A stretch of 34,499 bases of DNA from an uncultured Alistipes sp. (lineage in GTDB: Bacteria > Bacteroidota > Bacteroidia > Bacteroidales > Rikenellaceae): positions 1 to 34,499 of the forward strand of contig CATKXN010000013.1 of NCBI GenBank assembly GCA_949840605.1, written 5' to 3'. Positions 16,198-23,810 of this stretch are shown piece after piece. Numbering within the stretch: position 1 is the first letter of the stretch; every line of letters starts with the position of its first letter. Under the pieces are notes generated by a model. It searched no databases, was not told where the DNA came from, and saw nothing but the letters and a program-made list of their open reading frames with translations. The translations under genes were made by a program, and so were the position numbers.

Positions 16198-16782
16198 ATG
16201 AACGTGCAAGTATTAAGTGACCAGGTATTGCTTAATCACTACCTTTCAGGTGACCGGAGTGCCATTTCCAAACTCATCGAACGTCATAGCAGACGCGTGC
16301 GGGACTACATCAGCATGATGGTCAAGGACCGCGACGTGGCAGACGATATTTTCCAGGAGACATTCATCAAAGCCGTCCGTGTGATCGACGAAGGCCGTTA
16401 TACCGATAACGGCAAGTTCCTGTCGTGGATTCTGCGCATCGCCCACAATCAGGTGATCGACTACTTCCGCGCACAGCGTCAGAACAAGTCGGTCAGCGAA
16501 TCCGAGGCCGGCTACGACGTGCTGGGCACGCTGAAGCTGGCCGAACGCACGGTCGAGGACGCGATGGTCTGCGACCAGATCGAACGCGACGTGCGCGCCC
16601 TGGTCGAGCTGCTGCCCGCGGAACAGCGCGAGGTGGTGATGATGCGCTATTTCTCGGATCTGAGTTTCAAGGATATAGCCGAGCAGACCAACGTGAGCAT
16701 CAACACCGCGCTGGGGCGCATGCGCTATGCGCTGATCAACCTGCGGCGGATGATCAAGGAAAAAAATCTGATTCTGAGCTGA
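16198..16782 (+). CDS. ECF sigma-70 factor, RpoE-like
   Basis: The 194-residue protein is an alternative sigma factor. Region 2 spans about 24-95 and includes VADDIFQETFIKAV (47-60) and WILRIAHNQVIDYFR (77-91). Region 4 spans about 131-186 (LPAEQREVVMMRYFSDLSF, then KDIAEQTNVSINTALGRMR). It resembles the general RpoE-like ECF factors kept across Bacteroidales, not the FecI-type PUL regulators, and no fecR gene lies beside it. The ATG is preceded by GGAGACAAGAGT. A 49-residue ORF begins 63 bases after the stop and shares the downstream terminator, so the two are probably one operon. The regulon cannot be read from the sequence. Confidence 0.93.
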   Translation: MNVQVLSDQVLLNHYLSGDRSAISKLIERHSRRVRDYISMMVKDRDVADDIFQETFIKAVRVIDEGRYTDNGKFLSWILRIAHNQVIDYFRAQRQNKSVSESEAGYDVLGTLKLAERTVEDAMVCDQIERDVRALVELLPAEQREVVMMRYFSDLSFKDIAEQTNVSINTALGRMRYALINLRRMIKEKNLILS

Positions 16783-16845
16783 CGCCGCACAATAATCCCC
16801 GAGAGGGCTGCGTTATATGTATAGAGCAAGCAAAAAACAAAGCCT

Positions 16846-16995
16846 ATGGAGGAGATTGACAAAAACGAGGTTTCAGACAACGGCATCTCTGAGGACGAGG
16901 ATTTGATGATGCGGGAGGTGATTCAAGGTGATGCGGATTTGTGTTATCTGCATCATTATCTCTCGGAAGTCTTCCGAAACGGGGATAATTTTTAA
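16846..16995 (+). CDS. Unrecognised acidic 49-residue protein behind the sigma gene
   Basis: An ATG at 16846 opens 49 codons ending in TAA. The product is strongly acidic at the N-terminus (MEEIDKNEVSDNGISEDED) and ends in a mixed segment with the cluster CYLHHYL at 33-39. The frame sits between the sigma gene and a good terminator 18 bases after its stop, the expected place for a co-transcribed partner. There is no signal peptide or membrane segment. A role as a small sigma modulator is only a guess from position; I recognise no family. An alternative frame from ATG 16817 (30 codons) overlaps it but looks less protein-like. Confidence 0.6.
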   Translation: MEEIDKNEVSDNGISEDEDLMMREVIQGDADLCYLHHYLSEVFRNGDNF

Positions 16996-17013
16996 GGGTT
17001 AATTTTTGATGGG

Positions 17014-17037
17014 GAAGGGCGCCGGGAGGCGCCCTTC
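17014..17037 (+). terminator. Terminator after the sigma and 49-residue ORF unit
   Basis: A perfect 10-bp GC-rich stem (17014-17023 with 17028-17037) with a GGGA loop is followed by ATTTACTT. The T run is weak but the stem is strong. Confidence 0.65.
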
Positions 17038-17093
17038 ATTTACTTCGGCGCAGGTCCGTTTTTTGCACGTCGCTTCCTAAAATCATAATTCCC

Positions 17094-17492
17094 ATGACAC
17101 GGATACGGATCAAACGCGTTTACGAAGCGCCGGCGCCGGACGACGGCTGCCGGGTGCTGGTCGACAAGCTCTGGCCGCGGGGCGTCCGCAAGGAGGCCTT
17201 GCCATACGATATCTGGGCCCGGGAGATTGCGCCTTCGGCCGCATTGCGCACGTGGTATCACGCCGATCCTGCGGCGCGGTGGCAGGAGTTCCGCCGACGC
17301 TACACGGAGGAGCTGCGCGGTTCGCAGGCCGTGCGCGATTTCGTTCACGAAATTGCGGGTGCTGGGACTGTGACGCTGCTTTACGCCTCGAAGAACGCCG
17401 CCGAGAACCATGCGCTTATCTTACAGGAATACTTGCGGCATGCCGCGAAGGCCGCGGCCGATAAACGGAAACGCGGGGCGTTACCGCAGTAA
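17094..17492 (+). CDS. DUF488 family protein, YeaO type
   Basis: The 132-residue protein carries the hallmarks of the YeaO branch of DUF488: GCRVLVDKLWPRGV (18-31), WAREIAPSAALRTWY (41-55) and TLLYASKNAAENHALIL (94-110). Its biochemical role is not established, although the gene is widespread in bacteria. The ATG at 17094 follows a 98-base gap after the sigma unit that includes a terminator, so it is probably transcribed alone. Its stop codon lies within the stem of the following terminator. It is cytoplasmic, with no signal peptide or membrane segment. Confidence 0.9.
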   Translation: MTRIRIKRVYEAPAPDDGCRVLVDKLWPRGVRKEALPYDIWAREIAPSAALRTWYHADPAARWQEFRRRYTEELRGSQAVRDFVHEIAGAGTVTLLYASKNAAENHALILQEYLRHAAKAAADKRKRGALPQ

Positions 17493-17504
17493 CGCCCCGC
17501 TTTT
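17473..17504 (+). terminator. Terminator overlapping the end of the DUF488 gene
   Basis: A perfect 11-bp stem (17473-17483 with 17490-17500) has a 6-base loop and is followed by TTTTC. The stop codon of the DUF488 gene (17490-17492) is the first part of the right arm. The convergent hdeD-like gene ends 16 bases further on. Confidence 0.8.
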
Positions 17505-17519
17505 CAGAGGGAGCGAATG

Positions 17520-18107
17520 TCAACAGCTGCCGCCGAGGCAGCGGTGGGCGTTGCGGAGCTGGAGGGCCAGCGAGCATGCTGCGATGCCCGCGAAGAGCAG
17601 CGTGATGCCGACCCAGACGATGACCGCCGTGGTGCCGAACACCAGCGGTTGGAACAGAATCCACAGTGAGCACAGCAGGAGCAGGACGCCCGTGAAGATG
17701 GTCCATCCGGCGCCGGGAATCTCCAGGGCGTTCATGTCGCCGCCCAGCCCGATGGAACTGAATCCGCGCATCATCAGCCAGAAGCCCAGGAAGATGGGCA
17801 GCGTGGCGGCCGACAGCGCGATGTTGAAGATCAGGATGATGCCGAGGACGATTTCGATGATGCCTCCGGCCATCATCCAGCCGCGGCCGGTGATGAAATG
17901 GCGGTTGGTCGACGAGAGCACCACTTCGAGGATGCCCGAGACCAGCATCAGCCAGCCGAAGACCAACGACATGCCCAGATAGCTCTGGGCCGGGTAGACG
18001 AAGGTCAGCATGCCGACTGCGAACAGCGCGATGCCGACGATCAGCAGCAGCCACCAGTAGCGGACGGCCTGCTTCGAATTTTCGATCAGTGTGGTAAAAT
18101 GCTTCAT
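17520..18107 (-). CDS. HdeD/DUF308-family inner-membrane protein
   Basis: The ATG at 18107 gives 195 residues; an in-frame TTG ten codons earlier is not supported. The protein has six membrane helices in three hairpins, each with a GxxxxxxG-type turn, starting at YWWLLLIVGIALFAVGMLTF and ending at VIVWVGITLLFAGIAAC. This matches the HdeD/DUF308 family, named from the Escherichia coli acid-resistance membrane protein. The C-terminal tail RCLGGSC is short and cysteine-containing. The gene is convergent with the DUF488 gene and divergent from the susC of PUL B. The physiological role in Bacteroidales is not known. Confidence 0.9.
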   Translation of the reverse strand: MKHFTTLIENSKQAVRYWWLLLIVGIALFAVGMLTFVYPAQSYLGMSLVFGWLMLVSGILEVVLSSTNRHFITGRGWMMAGGIIEIVLGIILIFNIALSAATLPIFLGFWLMMRGFSSIGLGGDMNALEIPGAGWTIFTGVLLLLCSLWILFQPLVFGTTAVIVWVGITLLFAGIAACSLALQLRNAHRCLGGSC

Positions 18108-18334
18108 GATATGCGTATTTATCGTTCTCACGAGCAATTCGCGTACCAGAACGGTGTGCGCCGCAGGGGTGAATACGCGGATTTACGGGGTCCCGTGCCG
18201 GCGGCGGAAGAACGGTCTGGTGATGTGGTGCGGCGGATACCCGCGGATACCAGGGCCGTTCCGGGCAGCGCAGCCTGCGGATTTTCACCTGCCGTCGGCT
18301 GTTTTGACCGTTTTTGTGGTGAAAAAATGCTATT

Positions 18335-18368
18335 TTTGTAGTGTATCCGACAAAGTTTTATACATTTG
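18335..18368 (+). promoter_or_regulatory. Probable promoter of the PUL B susC/susD operon
   Basis: TTTG (18335-18338) and TACATTTG (18361-18368) are 22 bases apart, slightly longer than ideal. Transcription would start near 18374, 26 bases before the ATG. A second TAnnTTTG match, TATTTTTG at 18331-18338, overlaps the -33 element. The rest of 18108-18330 shows no gene. Confidence 0.55.
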
Positions 18369-18399
18369 CGGTGAATTATTGTAATAAGTGACGCCCCTT

Positions 18400-21300
18400 A
18401 TGCCTTGTATTTTGAAATTGCGGCCGGGACCGACCGGAGGACTGCTGTTCGCCGCCGTCCTCGCTGCGTGGTCGTGCCTGGCTCCCCGAACTGCCGTTTA
18501 CGGCCGGGGCAGCGACCCTAAGACGGAGATACGGGGTCGCGTCGCCGATGAGGCGGGCGATCCGCTGGCCGGGGTCACCGTCGTGGAGCGCGGAACTCAG
18601 AACGGAACGGTTACGCTCTCCGACGGAAGGTTCACGATTCGGGTCGCGCCCGGGGGAGTCCTCGAATTTTCCTGCCTCGGCTATGTCCCCCGCCGTGTCG
18701 AGCCGGGCGCACGCACCGAATTGGAAGTCGTGCTGAAAGAGGATGTGAAAGCCATTGCGGAGGTCATCGTGACGGCCCTCGGCCTCGAACGCAACTATGC
18801 CGACCTGACCTATGCCGCCGACAGGATCAGGGGGAAGGAGCTGTCGGCCGTCAAATCCCCGAATATGATTCTGTCGCTGGCCGGGAAGTCGGCGGGCGTG
18901 CAGGTCAGCGCGAGCTCCTCGGGGGCGGGCGCTTCGGCCAAGGTGAGCATGCGCGGAATCCGTTCGGTGGCCAGCGACAACCAGCCCCTGTACGTGGTCG
19001 ACGGGATGCCGATGCTGAACTCCTCGCCCGAGCAGTCCTATTCGGCCATCGGCGGCATCGCCGACGCCGGCAACCGCGACGGCGGCGACGGCATCTCGAA
19101 TCTCAACGTCGAGGATATCGAAAGCGTGTCGATCCTCAAGGGTGCTCCTGCCGCCGCGCTGTACGGCAGCCAGGCCGCCAACGGCGTCATCCTGATCACG
19201 ACCAAGCGCGGCAGTTCGGAGAAACAGCTGGTGTCGTTCACCTCGAATCTGACTTTCCAGAGGCCCTTCTGCCTGCCCGAATTCCAGGATCGTTACGGCG
19301 CGAGCGGAGGGGTCGAGAGCTGGGGCGCCCGGGGCGCCGTGACGGCCTACGACAACGCCGGGGAGTTCTTCCGCACGGGCGTGACGGCGGTGAACAGCGT
19401 GTCGGTCTCCGCGGGTTCGGAGATGATCCAGAGCTACTTTTCCTATGCCAATACCGCCGAACGGGGCATCGTCGGGACGAACCGGCTGATGCGCCACAAT
19501 TTCAACCTGCGCGCCACGTCGGACATTCTCCGCAAGCGGGTGAAACTCGACGGAAACGTCAGTTTCATGCGCCAGACGGTCAACGACAAACCGGTGCCGG
19601 GCGGTTTCTACATGAATCCGCTGGTGGGGCTGTACCGCTTTCCGCGCGGCGTGGACATCGCCCCTTACCGGGAGCGGTTCGAGGTCTACGACCCCGGCCG
19701 CAAACTCTATGTGCAGGACTGGATCGCCCCGAGCGACGATTTCGAGCAGAATCCCTACTGGGTCGTCAACCGCATCCGCAGCAGGAGCCTGCGCAACCGC
19801 GTCATGGCTTCGCTGTCGGCGGACTGGCGGGTGACCGGGTGGCTGCACGTCAAGGCCCGCGCCAACGTGGACCATTTCAGTGACAAGGTGCGTCAGCGGT
19901 TCTGGGCCTCGACGGCACCCGCACTGGCCGGCGACAACGGACGCTATGTGGAGAGCAGCTTCGCGGAGACGCTTTTCAACGGCGAGGTGCTGGCGCTGTT
20001 CGACAGGAGCCTCTCCGACGGCTGGAAATTCAGCGCGACCCTCGGCACGGGGCTCAACGACCGCACGGTCAATTCGCTGCGGATCGACTCGAAAACCGCG
20101 TCGCTCTACTATCCCAACGTCTTCAACGTCGCCAATATCGTCATGAACAGTTCGGCGTACGTCGACGAGCAGATCGACGCCCGGCGCCAGATCCAGTCGC
20201 TGTTTGCGACGGCCTCGTTCAAATATGCCGAAAGCCTCAATCTCGAGGTCACGGGACGCAACGACTGGGCTTCGACGCTGGCCTACACCGACCACGAGCG
20301 CAGCGGGTTCTTCTATTTTTCGGCCGGGGCGTCGTGGGTGATCGACAAGCTGTTCAAGCTGCCCGAATGGGTCTCGATGGGCAAGGTCCGCCTGACCTGG
20401 AGCCGCGTGGGCAACGACATCCCGATGTTCATAACCAACCCCAAGGCGCACATCTCGGCGGGCGGAGGTGTCCATGCAGCCGACGCGGCCCCCGGAACGA
20501 ATCTCAAGCCCGAGATGACCGACGCCCTCGAGGCGGGCGTCGAGTGGCGTTTTTTCGGCGACCGGCTGAATGTCAACGCCACCTATTACAGGACCAACAC
20601 CCGCAACCAGTTCTTCAAACTGCCTGCCCTTTCGGGCGAGGCCTACGCTTTCCGTTACGAGAATGCCGGAAACATCGAGAACGAGGGCGTGGAGGTCGCG
20701 CTGAGCGCCTATCCGGTCTACGGAAAGCAGGTCACGTGGTATTCGGCGGTGAATTTCTCGCGCAACAGAAACCGGGTGGTCAGGCTTCACGACGAACTGC
20801 GCGAATATGTCTACGGACCTTCGAGCTTCTCGTCGTCCTACGCCATGAAGCTCGTCGAGGGCGGGTCGATCGGCGACATCTACGGCCGTGCTTTCGAACG
20901 CGACGAACAGGGGCGGATCGTCTATGCGACCGAGGGCGACTACGCGGGGCTTCCCCGCACGGTCGGCGACGGAAACACCGTGAAGGTCGGCAACGCCAAT
21001 CCCCGCTTCTCGCTGTCGTGGAGCAACACGCTCTCCTGGAAGGGGTTGTCGCTGTCGCTGCTGCTGGACTGCCGCTGCGGCGGACGGCTGTTGTCGCAGA
21101 CGATGGCCGATATGGACTCCTACGGCGTCACGAAGGCGACGGCCGATGCTCGCGACCGCGGTTATGTGACGCTCGAAGGACGGCGGATCGAGGATGTGAG
21201 GGGATTCTACAAACTGGTCGGAGGACGAGCCGGGGTGACGGAATATTACATGTACGACGCGACGAACATCCGCCTGCGGGAGATGTCGCTCTCCTATGCG

Positions 21301-21504
21301 CTGCCGCGGCAGCTGGTGCGGCGCACGCGGGTGTTCAGCGCGGTGAGCGTGTCGCTGGTGGCCCGCAACCTCTTCTTCATCTACAACGCCTCGCCGTACG
21401 ACCCCGACCTCGTGCTCTCGACGGGCAACGACAATCAGGGCATCGACGTTTACGGCATGCCGACCGTGCGGAGCATCGGATTTAATGTCAAACTGGAGTT
21501 CTGA
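18400..21504 (+). CDS. SusC/RagA-family TonB-dependent transporter (PUL B)
   Basis: The ATG at 18400 gives 1034 residues; a GTG four codons earlier is less likely. A signal peptide is followed directly by a carboxypeptidase-like domain (about 42-115), with no STN domain, so the protein is not expected to signal to a FecR. The TonB-box region reads EVIVTALG (121-128), the variant found in a separate branch of SusC proteins. The plug contains MRGIRSV, LYVVDGMP and LYGSQAANGVILITT, and the barrel ends in NVKLEF. The susD gene follows after 4 bases. No sugar-active enzyme or regulator is adjacent, so the substrate is unknown. Confidence 0.95.
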   Translation: MPCILKLRPGPTGGLLFAAVLAAWSCLAPRTAVYGRGSDPKTEIRGRVADEAGDPLAGVTVVERGTQNGTVTLSDGRFTIRVAPGGVLEFSCLGYVPRRVEPGARTELEVVLKEDVKAIAEVIVTALGLERNYADLTYAADRIRGKELSAVKSPNMILSLAGKSAGVQVSASSSGAGASAKVSMRGIRSVASDNQPLYVVDGMPMLNSSPEQSYSAIGGIADAGNRDGGDGISNLNVEDIESVSILKGAPAAALYGSQAANGVILITTKRGSSEKQLVSFTSNLTFQRPFCLPEFQDRYGASGGVESWGARGAVTAYDNAGEFFRTGVTAVNSVSVSAGSEMIQSYFSYANTAERGIVGTNRLMRHNFNLRATSDILRKRVKLDGNVSFMRQTVNDKPVPGGFYMNPLVGLYRFPRGVDIAPYRERFEVYDPGRKLYVQDWIAPSDDFEQNPYWVVNRIRSRSLRNRVMASLSADWRVTGWLHVKARANVDHFSDKVRQRFWASTAPALAGDNGRYVESSFAETLFNGEVLALFDRSLSDGWKFSATLGTGLNDRTVNSLRIDSKTASLYYPNVFNVANIVMNSSAYVDEQIDARRQIQSLFATASFKYAESLNLEVTGRNDWASTLAYTDHERSGFFYFSAGASWVIDKLFKLPEWVSMGKVRLTWSRVGNDIPMFITNPKAHISAGGGVHAADAAPGTNLKPEMTDALEAGVEWRFFGDRLNVNATYYRTNTRNQFFKLPALSGEAYAFRYENAGNIENEGVEVALSAYPVYGKQVTWYSAVNFSRNRNRVVRLHDELREYVYGPSSFSSSYAMKLVEGGSIGDIYGRAFERDEQGRIVYATEGDYAGLPRTVGDGNTVKVGNANPRFSLSWSNTLSWKGLSLSLLLDCRCGGRLLSQTMADMDSYGVTKATADARDRGYVTLEGRRIEDVRGFYKLVGGRAGVTEYYMYDATNIRLREMSLSYALPRQLVRRTRVFSAVSVSLVARNLFFIYNASPYDPDLVLSTGNDNQGIDVYGMPTVRSIGFNVKLEF

Positions 21505-21508
21505 GGAT

Positions 21509-23140
21509 ATGATACGCTGGCGGACCTGCCTTTTCACCGGATGCTGTGCGCTTTGCCTCGGGGCGTGCACGGGTAATTTCCGGGACATCAACGACGACCG
21601 GTCGGGCACTACGGACAAAGAGCTGGAGGCCGACAACAACGGTCTGGGCTACCGGCTGAAGATCGTCCAGCAGGGCGTCTATTTCAACTACGACTACGGC
21701 AAGGGCAAGAACTGGCCCTTTCAGATGACGCAGAACCTCAGCGCGGACATGTTCTCGGGGTATATGCACGATCCCAAGCCGCTGCAGGGCGGGAGCCACA
21801 ATTCGGATTACAACCTCCAGGACGGCTGGAACAGCTCCATGTGGCAGTTCACCTATGCTTACATCATGCCCGAAATCTACCGGCTCGAACAGACCGCCGG
21901 GGAGCTGATGCCGCCGTTCTACGCCATCACGAAGATACTGAAAGTGCTGGTCATGCACCGGGTGACCGATTATTACGGGCCGGTGATCTACTCCCGTTTC
22001 GGCAGCAGCGGAGCCGAATACGAGCCCGACAGCCAGGAGGAGGCCTACGAACATTTTTTCGCCGATCTGGACGAGGCCGTGCGAATCCTTTCGGAATATG
22101 TCGCCGGACATCCCGCGGCCAACGAGTTCGCGCAGTTCGACCTGATGCTCGACGGCAGTTACGCCGCGTGGCTGCGGTTCGCCAACTCACTGCGTATGCG
22201 GCTGGCCGTGCGGATCGCCGCGGCGGCGCCGGAGCGGGCCGCCGGGGAGTTCCGGGCCGCATTGGACGATCCCGGCGGTGTGATCGAAGCGAATGCGGAC
22301 AATGTCGCCGTCGATGCCTCGGGCGTCTATCTGAACCCGCTGGGGGCGATCAACCGCAGCTGGAACGAGGCGGTGATGAACGCCGCGATGGAGTCGATCC
22401 TGGGCGGATTCGGGGACCCGCGCATCGGGAAGTTCTTCGAACCCTGTCGGGCCGACCTGACCGTTACGGAGGAGGACGGAGGTTCCAGGGCCATCGCGAT
22501 CGCGGGTGAATACCACGGAATCCGGCAGGGAACGGCGTTCTCGCATGCCTATTACGCCGCCTTCTCGCGGCTTACGACCGAACCGGCTACGGACGCCGTC
22601 CTGATGCCGGCCGCCGAGGTGTGGTTCCTGCGCGCCGAGGCGGCCCTGCGGGGATGGACCGGCGAGAATCCGGAGACCTGCTACCGGAACGGAGTGGGGC
22701 TTTCGTTCGCCCAATGGCAGGCGGCGGGGCTCGAACGCTATCTGGAAAGCGATGCGGCGGCGGCCGACTACCGCGATCCGGTCGATCCGCAGAACGACAT
22801 GGCGGCCCGGTGCCGGGTCACGCCCCGCTGGGAGGAGGGAGATTCGGACGAGCTGAAACTCGAGCGGATCATCACCCAGAAATGGATCGCCCTGTTTCCC
22901 GAGGGGTGCGAAGCGTGGGCCGAACAGCGCCGCACGGGGTATCCGCGGCTGTTTCCGGTGCGCTTCAACCACAGCAAGGGGCAGAGCATCGACACCGAGA
23001 CGATGATCCGGCGGCTGCCCTTCCCCGCGACGCTGGCCACCTCCGATCCGGAGCAATACGACGCGCTGCTCGCGGCGCTCGGCGGCGCGGACCACGGCGG
23101 CACCCGGCTGTGGTGGGATGCCGGGACGAACTTCCGGTAG
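21509..23140 (+). CDS. SusD/RagB-family lipoprotein (PUL B)
   Basis: The ATG at 21509, preceded by GAGG, gives 543 residues; an ATG eight codons upstream overlaps susC and is less likely. The lipoprotein signal has cysteine 20 (LGAC). The mature start NFRDINDDRSGTTD and the segment QMTQNLSADMFSGYM match the SusD-like group PF12741/PF12771 more than the classical RagB type. The C-terminal half has EVWFLRAEAALRGW, the TPR-like helix, and KWIALFPEGCEAWAEQRRTGYP, the family signature. It forms a two-gene unit with susC 4 bases upstream and ends 8 bases before the convergent tag gene. Confidence 0.93.
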   Translation: MIRWRTCLFTGCCALCLGACTGNFRDINDDRSGTTDKELEADNNGLGYRLKIVQQGVYFNYDYGKGKNWPFQMTQNLSADMFSGYMHDPKPLQGGSHNSDYNLQDGWNSSMWQFTYAYIMPEIYRLEQTAGELMPPFYAITKILKVLVMHRVTDYYGPVIYSRFGSSGAEYEPDSQEEAYEHFFADLDEAVRILSEYVAGHPAANEFAQFDLMLDGSYAAWLRFANSLRMRLAVRIAAAAPERAAGEFRAALDDPGGVIEANADNVAVDASGVYLNPLGAINRSWNEAVMNAAMESILGGFGDPRIGKFFEPCRADLTVTEEDGGSRAIAIAGEYHGIRQGTAFSHAYYAAFSRLTTEPATDAVLMPAAEVWFLRAEAALRGWTGENPETCYRNGVGLSFAQWQAAGLERYLESDAAAADYRDPVDPQNDMAARCRVTPRWEEGDSDELKLERIITQKWIALFPEGCEAWAEQRRTGYPRLFPVRFNHSKGQSIDTETMIRRLPFPATLATSDPEQYDALLAALGGADHGGTRLWWDAGTNFR

Positions 23141-23148
23141 ACGGCCGG

Positions 23149-23736
23149 TCAGCGGTTTTCAGCGCCGTCGTTCCGGCAGAGGCATCCGGTCAGGTGGTCG
23201 TTGATGAAACCCGAGGCCTGCAGGTGGGCGTAGCAGATCGTGGACCCGAAGAATTTGAATCCCCGTTTTTTCATATCCCGGCTCATGGCGTCGGATTCGG
23301 GCGACGATGCCGGGATCTCGCTCAGCGACCGGAACGAGTTGACGATCGGTTTGCGGTCGGGGAAGAACGACAGCGTGTAGTCGTAGAAACTGCCGAACTC
23401 CTTCTGCAGGGCGAGAAACAGCCGGGCGTTCGTGATCGCGGCCTTGATTTTCAGCCGGTTCCGCACGATGCCGTCCGCGTGCATCAGCCGATCGACATCG
23501 TCGTCGGTCATCCGGGCCACGCGTTCGGGGTCGAAGTCGCAGAAAGCCCTGCGGTACCCCTCGCGCTTGCGGAGGATCGTTATCCAGCTCAATCCGGCCT
23601 GGGCGCTCTCCAGCACGAGAAACTCGAACAGCCTCCGGTCGTCGGTCACGGGTTTTCCCCACTCTTCGTCGTGGTATTTCACATACAGCTCGTCGGTTCC
23701 GCACCAGCCGCAGCGGCCGTTTATCATATCCTGCAT
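23149..23736 (-). CDS. tag: DNA-3-methyladenine glycosylase I
   Basis: The enzyme excises 3-methyladenine from alkylated DNA as the first step of base-excision repair. The 195-residue protein aligns by eye with Escherichia coli Tag along its whole length: RCGWC at 8-12, YHDEEWG at 21-27, LESAQAGLSW at 42-51, MKKRGFKFFGSTICY, and INDHLTGCLC near the end. The zinc ligands correspond to C9, H22, H181 and C185, and the residue matching E. coli E38 is E43. A second ATG three codons later is also possible as the start. It has its own promoter and is not part of the glycan loci on either side. Confidence 0.96.
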   Translation of the reverse strand: MQDMINGRCGWCGTDELYVKYHDEEWGKPVTDDRRLFEFLVLESAQAGLSWITILRKREGYRRAFCDFDPERVARMTDDDVDRLMHADGIVRNRLKIKAAITNARLFLALQKEFGSFYDYTLSFFPDRKPIVNSFRSLSEIPASSPESDAMSRDMKKRGFKFFGSTICYAHLQASGFINDHLTGCLCRNDGAENR

Positions 23737-23760
23737 AATGGGAATAAGTTTAGTCCGGAG

Positions 23761-23792
23761 TAAAGGTAACGGATTCGCCGCGTCGCGCCAAA
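23761..23792 (-). promoter_or_regulatory. Probable promoter of tag
   Basis: On the minus strand TTTG (23789-23792), 20 bases, then TACCTTTA (23761-23768) differs from the consensus at one position. It lies 25 bases before the ATG. Confidence 0.5.
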
Positions 23793-23810
23793 TTTCAAGG
23801 GACCGATCTT

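Noticed and set aside
18108..18137. TTG start for the hdeD-like gene ten codons upstream
   Set aside because: The extra residues do not fit the family start, and ATG 18107 begins directly before the conserved region.
18376..21639. Minus-strand open frame of 1087 codons opposite the PUL B susC
   Set aside because: Antisense to a well-supported SusC gene, with biased shadow composition and no domains.
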